From Asparagopsis taxiformis (lineage: Eukaryota > Rhodophyta > Florideophyceae > Bonnemaisoniales > Bonnemaisoniaceae), in contig JALQPE010000651.1 of assembly GCA_030407315.1 (NCBI GenBank), positions 1-25,884 on the forward strand: 25,884 nt of DNA, given 5' to 3'. This document shows, one piece after another, positions 19,878 through 25,884 of this stretch (positions are counted from its first letter, which is position 1; the number at the start of each line of letters is the position of its first letter). The notes under the pieces are model-generated. The model made no database searches. It saw only the letters and a program-made list of their open reading frames with translations, and was not told the DNA's origin. Made by a program: the position numbers and the translations under genes.

Positions 19878-22073
19878 TCAACGGCAGAATCGGGGAACGG
19901 GCGGAGTCTTCGTCAACCTCATCACCGGAAGCAGTGGCTTTTTGTTGATCGGTGGGTTTATCAACAACGGCCTGCTCTTCTTCCCGGCGGATTGTTGTAC
20001 CACAACCGGCTCTTCTTCCTCGAGGCGTGTGCTCCCCGTCGAGCGAAGTCGCTGTGAACGGCGGCGGATGCCATGCGAAGCAGGCTCATGTTCGACATTC
20101 CGCTGCTTCTTGTGAGTGAGTCTCACATTGGCAGCAGAAGGGCGGCGTTTGCGTCGAGCCTTAGTCTTCTTCTTCAATGTCGGATTGAAAAACTCTTTCA
20201 AGTTCGTTTCCAAATCCTGTAAACGCGTGGTTCTCCGTCGCATTCGAACCTCACTGCTCCGGTCGTCCCCTCTATACATTGCAATGGCATTGGTGAGATG
20301 CCATTGCAACTCCTTCGGCAGCTTAACCGACCCAATTGCCATCTCTGTGCTCAGAAATGACTTGCGCATAATACTCTTTGGGCGCCCATACGCAGCGTAC
20401 AGAGAATTTGCGATTGCAGTCACGCGACGGACGTATGTATAGAAGTCGTTCACGTCAAAGCGTCCATCCGGACGTCCACCATGAGCAGGGTTCAAGTACT
20501 CCGAAAGACCACGCAAGACGAAGACAAAGTTTTCTTCCAGCAACTCGCGCACTATCTTGTGGTCCAGGTGCGTTATCCCAATCTCGTTGCGGCGCTCGGA
20601 ATTGTTCAGCTCACGCAACACTTCGTCGAGAACAGGATGCTTCAGCGTTGCTATAGCCAAACGCGTCCACCGCCGGGCCGTGTTCGTTGAATTCATCATC
20701 CCCATGAACTGCGCCTCGAACAATGTTCGGATGACATCAGACTCACGCAAGTCGCCAGCGTTTTCCACGTTATTTGCAACAGCAATCGTACGGATGAACT
20801 GCTGGATGGACGACAAGATTCGAACCAGGGAGCGCTCCGTCAGTTGCGTCCCAGTCGTATGGTTCGACTCTGCACTCTTGTGGATGATCTCATGAGGCTG
20901 AAGATCACTGTCGTCCTTGCGGCGAAGGTAGTACACATCCAGAGGCTGAGTAACCCAGCGCAAGCGGTTTTCCTCCTGTGGCAGCTTGGTTGTGCGCATA
21001 CGGGTGAGGCGCGTGAAGTCATCCGCAATGCTATGCATAGCATTGAGACGATGCAGTCCGTCGATCACGGTCACGTTCGCATTGGCATGGAATTTGCCAT
21101 TCTGGAACAGACGCGTGTCGGCGGACAGATGCGTGTTCTGCGACCTCAGCACCGTCACAGTGATACGCGAAGAGCTCACATACCCCACAGCCAACATATT
21201 GTTGCGCAGGTCCTCCACGTGGTCTTCTTTCACATCCCGAAGGGTCACGGCCGGTTCCACTAGCTGCCTCACCAACACAGTCGCTCCTTCTCCGACGTAA
21301 TCCGACGTCACAAACTTGGGCACCGTAATTTGCGTCCCCTGCTGCTCACGAATGCTTTCCGCCACCTCCGGTTCGTCGTCCACCTCGGTTACGTGCTGCG
21401 TAGTAGCTTCGGTGACGTTGGAGCGAGCAGGGTGCTTCGTGCCTCCACTGGAGGCTCTAGCAGAGCGAGCAGGGTGCTTCGTGCCTCCACTGGAGGCTCT
21501 GGCAGAGCGAGCAGGGCGCTTCGTGCCTCCCGAAACCGGGACGGAGCGTGCTGGATGCTTCGTACCCCCCGAACCAGTGATTTCGCCTGCCGGACCGGTA
21601 CTGGGCATCCGTCCCGAGCTGGCCTGGTTCGTCGCTGCGTTGAAGTTTGACGCTGCAGCAGGGGTACGAATGTCGCTAGGGCCATCCTCCGCAGCGGGGC
21701 GCATCATACGAGTATCCCAAGGGTAAAACGCCGCGGCGTATGCTCCACCCATCGTCTCCGGCGGTCCCTCGGCGCCATCAAACATGTACGGGAACGAGAG
21801 GTCCTTGAACTTGTCCTTAGTCGCAATGTTCCGCACGACGATATAGTCGGCCTCGTCAGTTTCCGGCAGCTTGTGGTTGTGCAGCGTGCGCGGAAGGCCA
21901 ACATCGCCACCAGCAGTGCTCACCGAAGCCGTCCCAATATGCACAGCCGCACCGTCCACGTCCGCAAACAAGTCGACATCGACGCCGCGCTTGAGTCCGC
22001 GCGACTCCGCTGACGCGCTCACTTGATCGCCGCAAACCGTTGAAAACAAACTGCTGAAATGCGTATCCGCCAT
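19878..22073 (-). CDS. ParB/Srx-fold-like protein, copy B (N-terminal part; frameshifted tail)
   Basis: The likely start is the ATG at 22071-22073 (A at -3, G at +4; MADTHFSSLFSTVCG), giving about 731 aa. The open frame extends to 22217, but that extension looks untranslated. An Ala/Ser/Gly-rich low-complexity region with SGGTKHPARSARAS repeats precedes the ParB-like domain. That domain begins near VEPAVTLRDVKEDHVEDLRN and has the strand ITVTVLRSQNT and the hallmark NVTVIDGLHRLNAMHSI (IDGLHR at about residues 337-342). A helical region and a Lys/Arg-rich tail follow. The last 40 or so codons are probably out of frame: shifts are inferred near 19984-20000, at a G4 run (19892-19895) and at a C5 run (19757-19761), after which the alternative frames lead straight into the dioxygenase-like domain. 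The N-terminal half has no counterpart in copy A. Confidence 0.65.
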   Translation of the reverse strand: MADTHFSSLFSTVCGDQVSASAESRGLKRGVDVDLFADVDGAAVHIGTASVSTAGGDVGLPRTLHNHKLPETDEADYIVVRNIATKDKFKDLSFPYMFDGAEGPPETMGGAYAAAFYPWDTRMMRPAAEDGPSDIRTPAAASNFNAATNQASSGRMPSTGPAGEITGSGGTKHPARSVPVSGGTKRPARSARASSGGTKHPARSARASSGGTKHPARSNVTEATTQHVTEVDDEPEVAESIREQQGTQITVPKFVTSDYVGEGATVLVRQLVEPAVTLRDVKEDHVEDLRNNMLAVGYVSSSRITVTVLRSQNTHLSADTRLFQNGKFHANANVTVIDGLHRLNAMHSIADDFTRLTRMRTTKLPQEENRLRWVTQPLDVYYLRRKDDSDLQPHEIIHKSAESNHTTGTQLTERSLVRILSSIQQFIRTIAVANNVENAGDLRESDVIRTLFEAQFMGMMNSTNTARRWTRLAIATLKHPVLDEVLRELNNSERRNEIGITHLDHKIVRELLEENFVFVLRGLSEYLNPAHGGRPDGRFDVNDFYTYVRRVTAIANSLYAAYGRPKSIMRKSFLSTEMAIGSVKLPKELQWHLTNAIAMYRGDDRSSEVRMRRRTTRLQDLETNLKEFFNPTLKKKTKARRKRRPSAANVRLTHKKQRNVEHEPASHGIRRRSQRLRSTGSTRLEEEEPVVVQQSAGKKSRPLLINPPINKKPLLPVMRLTKTPPVPRFCR
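21421..21570 (-). repeat. 42-bp coding tandem repeat in ParB-like copy B
   Basis: On the minus strand it encodes repeats of ARASSGGTKHPARS (14 residues, 42 bases). Two are nearly exact, followed by two degenerate ones (SGGTKRPARS and SGGTKHPARS). It is a basic, disordered segment upstream of the ParB-like fold. Confidence 0.85.
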
Positions 22074-22411
22074 GGTTGTTGAGTTGGAAAGGAAAAGAGA
22101 TGGTTGACGTTGACGTATTCGAGTGATGTGGATGGTATGTTTCACGTTGAAGAATTGTCGTGAACGCCAATCGCTGGAAATAATAACACAATACAACCGA
22201 AATTTTGTTAGGTACACACCTATCGTGACCGCTGGAATGCAAGACAGGCAATCGAGATGTGAGTGTCCGTTCGGAACGGGCCCGAGTCGGGCTCTCGAAA
22301 CGTGACGAGGTGGCGTGAAGCAGGCAGTGTCCTTGATGTGTAATGTGTTAAAATTACAGCTGTCAAGCTAGGCGGCTTTTGGGCGGCTGCGAGCACCCCT
22401 TTATCCGGGGA

Positions 22412-22581
22412 ACACCCTGATTTGAGTTAAAATTTGGGCTATTCTCAAAAACATGCACATGTGAACATGTTTTTGAGATGGGGGTGTGCCGTACGGCACA
22501 ATCGACCCGCTGAAATCAAGGTTTTTTACAATATTTTTGCTGCCCGAAATTCTACAATTTCTGGGCTGGCAGCAATGCAAT
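22412..22581 (+). repeat. Dispersed hairpin repeat, copy 4
   Basis: Same order and orientation as copies 2 and 3: ACACCCTGATTT, AAAATTTGGGCTATT, the CTCAAAAACATG/CATGTTTTTGAG hairpin, the perfect GTGCCGTACGGCAC palindrome and CTGGGCTGG. The GGACGTCC end is missing. Confidence 0.85.
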
Positions 22582-23099
22582 AGCTATCTGCTCTAAACCG
22601 ATTCTAACAAGCAGAAAGAATCCTCTCCTTCATGACGATGCTCTCGAATTGAGTGCAATGCAACGGACTCCCTCCAGGAGAACGACAAAGCATCGTCTTT
22701 TGCAAAGCATTTCCGTACGAAAAATATCGAAAAACATATTTGACTTTAACCTAACAGCTATCGCGAGCACCGTACTCAGCTATATTTCCTCTGTAATTTC
22801 CTTCCTCCAACCAATCAATAGCCGCTTGGTCACAGGCTTAAAAGCCTTCCACTATCTGTCCTATCCATCGAAGACCCTCGGAGGGTTCGATCCAGGCCTT
22901 CATCCCCATGATGGGTGTGCAACCCGAGAAATTGAAAATGGAACATATTGCGACAGGGACGAGATATCATTCAATGAAAGAGAAGTTCTCTTTCGTTTAC
23001 TTTTTCTAACAAGATTCTAAACGTCTACAAACCCTATGTCGTCCGTCCGTTTTCATCCCGGAGAGATGTGGGTGTGAGGTAAGACGCAGTGGTGATGTT
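22582..23099. other. Intergenic, no gene supported
   Basis: A plus-strand frame of 123 codons at 22649-23020 starts with TTG and has no recognised motif, so it is not called. No RNA gene or repeat is evident. Confidence 0.3.
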
Positions 23100-23460
23100 G
23101 TGTTGATTCCCACAGACGGAGGTGGAGGAGGTGGCTACGGAGGAAGCCTGGAGAACTTCTCCGGTACTGACATCTCACATGTTGAACATGTGAGATGTCA
23201 GTACCCATGGATGAGAAGAAAAACATGTTTGAGGTCCGTTCGGATATTGTTGCCATTAACGGAGGCGGAGGAGGCGGCTACGGTGGAAGCCTGCGAACAT
23301 GTGACTCACATCTCGGAGATGTCCGTACCCATGGATGAGAGAAAGCATGTTGAGGTGCGGTTCGGATATTCGATCCATTAACGGAGGTGGTGGAGGAGCT
23401 ATGGTGGAAGCCTGGAGAAGAATAGATAGTCCTATACCCATGGATCACAAGAAAACGTTG
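23100..23460 (+). repeat. Gly-rich coding-like tandem repeat with a perfect palindrome
   Basis: Three repeats begin with ACGGAGG, at about 23115, 23258 and 23380. In shifting frames they read as a degenerate unit containing NGGGGGGYGGSL, PMDEKKNMFEVRSDI and similar. In the first unit, 23163-23205 is a perfect 43-base inverted repeat (21-base arms, one central base). Frame breaks between units suggest decay of a repeat protein or exon rather than a working gene. Confidence 0.6.
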
Positions 23461-23713
23461 TTGGGCTCCTTTTCGAAGCCCATTCGTCTCTTGAATAAAT
23501 TTAGCACCCAAATCATATACGATTGCCGAGTTGACACACCGTATGTCTCGTTGGTAGAAATAGCAGGGGCTCCTCCACCACTCAGCTGCGGGAAGTAGTT
23601 ACTGATTATATGAGATATGGCTTAGCTCCCGCCAAAACCGATAGCTCTGGGCTCAGGTTCTCCAAATGTGGTTATACGAATGTGTTCTGACAATGCTAGA
23701 AGGCGAATATCTG

Positions 23714-23905
23714 CATCCTGATTTGAATTAAATTTGGGCTATTCTCAAAAACATGCACATGTGAACATGTTTTTTGAGATGGGGGTGTGCCGTACGGCAC
23801 AATCGACCGCCCAAATCGATGTTTTTTGCAATATTTTTTTCTGCCCGAAATATTAGAATTTCTGGGCTGGCCAGCAATGCATCTGAGCTGGACATCCCCA
23901 TGTCC
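23714..23905 (+). repeat. Dispersed hairpin repeat, copy 5
   Basis: Starts CATCCTGATTTGAATT and carries the CTCAAAAACATG hairpin (one extra T in the right arm), GTGCCGTACGGCAC, CTGGGCTGGCCAGCAATG and GAGCTGGACATCC. It has the same orientation as the other copies and lies upstream of the methyltransferase gene. Confidence 0.85.
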
Positions 23906-24245
23906 AGTGGCCGTCCGGATGTCGCTCACCTGGTAAGCGTGATGCACCTGTGACAACCTATGTGACTGCAGTCACAGCCGCCATGGCGGCCGTGCAGTAC
24001 AACACCTCAAAGACAGGGAATCACAATCTTTTTAAAATTTTTCTCTACCACGTATCCGTCACAACTTATTACCTACACCGTTACGGTTTCAAGACCTTTC
24101 CAGTGCTGTGTACCCGTATACTCTGTTCCGTTCGTATCAACCAGTGTTCCTCACGAAAGAGTGCAAACGTCACGAGATACGTCGTCAAATTTGACTGTCT
24201 CGCCGAGCGGTCGCCATCCTGTACCGAATTTCCACTCATTCCATT

Positions 24246-25884
24246 ATGACGAATAAGCGCAGGCGCAACAGCAATCCGATCGTTTGACGACGCAACCGTG
24301 CCAATTCTGCGCGAACCCGCTAGCCCTTGGGAGGATTCTAGTGACATGGGTACACGTCGAAACGTAGGTCGCGCCGCCCGCGAAACTACTCTCGCTGGCA
24401 AAGACTTCCTCCGCCTCTTGCTGGATTTATTCGCCCACTCAAGTTTCGCAGACTTGACGGACAAGCCGGGAGGTTCACATACGCGGACCTTGGCGCTTGG
24501 GTTGCGCAGGGCACGGAAGAACAATTTGCGGGCGCTGCAAGGTCGACTCAGCATGGCCTTCAGCGGTCGTTCGAAGAATGCTGGAGTCGAGGCGGATGTT
24601 GCCGAAATCGTCATGGCAGAGATGAACGTTGAGCGAGCCAAGCAGATTGTTCGTCTGGCATTACCGATTGCCGAGTTTTCAAGACAGGATGAGCGTATCG
24701 GCAATGGGTTGAGCACTGCATCCTTTCTGGGATCGTGCCGCAGACCTTCCTTATTGGATGTAACATGCTTCCTTCGCCACTACAGGCGCCGCAGCGCGGG
24801 GGAACCAAGCGCCTTCGTTCTTGCTCCACCGGAAACGTTCGAGGTATTGATGTATTTCCAAGCGTTGTCTATCATCCGAAATCACAACAAGAACCTGCCG
24901 CGTCGCCGGAATAGGCGACGCGGCCGAGAGGGGAACGAAGCCGCACGCGTCCCAGCCCATCGGAAAAGCACTAATCGAGCTTGTTACGTGGTTCAAGTTT
25001 TATACCATGCTTGGACCGATGTGGCCTTCGCCGCAAAGTTTTCCAGCTTCGAAGAGTTGATGGCGCCGTACATCATTTTCGACAGCAGTGAGCATTGGTT
25101 TGACGTGCTCGATGAAGGTCTAGTTCGCACCGATGGAGCAGAAGCTAGATCTCTACCACGACAAAGCTCCCCTATCTCATCCTGATGGATATGGTGGAAA
25201 AGTAGAGACAAGAACCAGTGCGCAGCACAGTGCATTTAGGTACCTTTGTGAGGAAGTTCTTCGACCGGTTGCAGTTTCTTATCGTCAACCCGGACCTGTA
25301 CACCTGGCCGGAGTCCGACCGCTGGGGGGCGCTGTAAATTACTTGTCAAGCGGAAATCCGGACAAGCTGCCACGTACTTTGACACCCTCGACGAAGACGT
25401 TATGGCTGTCCTCCGCCCGGCACCACAAGCCGCGGACGCAGAAAAGGTCCCCAAGCCGGTTGATGACACTCCCACTCGTCGCAACACAGGAGGGAGAGGT
25501 TTGGTTCCGTCGACAAGACACACAACCAGGCTTCCACTTGGACCTGGGAGGACCATTCTTACTGCCCAAGGGCCGTCTCCCCCGTCACCGTCACCCCATG
25601 CGACAGAAGAGCAGGAAAGTGAAGGGCAGGCTCTCGCAAAGGACTTCTTTCGGAAAATGAGTCAGTATTGCCGGGTGTACGACGTCCCTTTCAAGATTGG
25701 TCAGTGCCGCGAGAGCCGAGAACACGTGCCCATCACGGGCAACGTTCAGCTCATTCTGACTGATCCGCCCTACAATGTTCGTCGGAAGAGGAACGATTCC
25801 AACTCTTCGTACGACAGGCTAACTGCAGAAGATATGCGGCTAGCATCGAAGTGTTTGACGAGCTGTTGCGCCCCGGTGGCCACG
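24246..25884 (+). CDS. DPPY-motif DNA (N6-adenine/N4-cytosine) methyltransferase-like protein, partial and frameshifted
   Basis: The likely start is the ATG at 24246 (MTNKRRRNSNPI). The main frame (24298-25185, 295 aa) begins with GTG, so a shift near the T3 run at 24284-24286 is inferred. The N-terminal 280 residues are helical and unrecognised. The probable continuation after 25160 passes an in-frame TAG (25203-25205) into HLGTFVRKFFDRLQFLIVNP and YTWPESDRWG, then shifts at a G6 run (25324-25329) into KRKSGQAATYFDTLDEDVMA, a Pro/Thr-rich linker and AKDFFRKMSQYCRVYDVPF. The catalytic motif VQLILTDPPYNVRRKR (DPPY codons 25762-25773) follows, then, after another shift near 25850, KVFDELLRPGGH. 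The DPPY-before-SAM-motif order fits beta-class N6A/N4C methyltransferases. The gene runs off the window edge. The DPPY assignment is confident; the whole-gene model is less so. Confidence 0.6.

Noticed and set aside
774..22217. Introns explaining the frame changes
   Set aside because: The shifts are one base, mostly in or beside homopolymers, with no GT...AG segments of workable size at those points.
22881..22905. tRNA gene or SINE B-box: GGGTTCGATCC
   Set aside because: The flanking bases do not form a T-stem, and no D-arm, anticodon arm or acceptor stem can be drawn around it.
22649..23020. 123-codon plus-strand frame
   Set aside because: It starts at a non-ATG codon and shows no family motif, so coding potential is not supported.
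774..25884. Bacterial or phage origin because of the ParB-like and DPPY genes
   Set aside because: The Ty3 chromovirus, Tnp2-like transposase, foldback repeats, long gaps and Kozak-type starts fit a eukaryotic chromosome better; transfer of the domains in the past remains possible.

Overview
This window looks like eukaryotic nuclear DNA from a transposon-rich, probably intron-poor genome. An alga or other protist is plausible; a red alga is only a guess. The evidence is a Ty3/gypsy-type integrase with a C-terminal chromodomain, a Tnp2/DUF4218-like transposase, foldback and dispersed hairpin repeats, Kozak-like start contexts, no Shine-Dalgarno-spaced operons, and large intergenic stretches. 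Most long reading frames are interrupted by one-base shifts, often at short homopolymers, so the sequence is either unpolished long-read assembly or a decaying transposon graveyard.

Left to right: 348-5264 is a putative 4.9 kb element bounded by inverted arrays of a 37-bp palindrome. It carries a minus-strand gene (copy A, 774-3895) that reads as a ParB-like domain, an E/A-rich linker and a 2-oxoglutarate/Fe(II) dioxygenase-like domain. Next, 5382-9195 (minus) is a large Tnp2-like transposase gene broken by one frameshift and one stop. A 141-bp foldback element (10151-10291) adjoins a CpG-rich 5 kb block that ends in a 5'-truncated Ty3/gypsy integrase-chromodomain fragment (13678-15290, minus). 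That block includes a 350-bp tandem repeat. The fragment ends in a GGACGTCC minisatellite, followed by about 1 kb of extreme C-over-G skew. From 16.9 to 17.8 kb and again at 22.4 and 23.7 kb there are copies of a hairpin-bearing dispersed repeat. Between them lies copy B (18082-22073, minus) of the ParB-like plus dioxygenase pair. The right end holds a plus-strand gene (24246 to the edge) with a DPPY motif typical of N6-adenine/N4-cytosine DNA methyltransferases.

The main point is that the ParB-like domain and the dioxygenase-like domain are joined in the same order in two diverged copies. In both, the linker frames run into each other once small indels are allowed, so the ancestral product was probably one fusion protein. 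Copy A sits inside palindromic inverted arrays. Copy B has hairpin repeats on both sides and a DPPY methyltransferase gene facing away from it. A mobile DNA-binding and base-modification system is a reasonable but unproven hypothesis.
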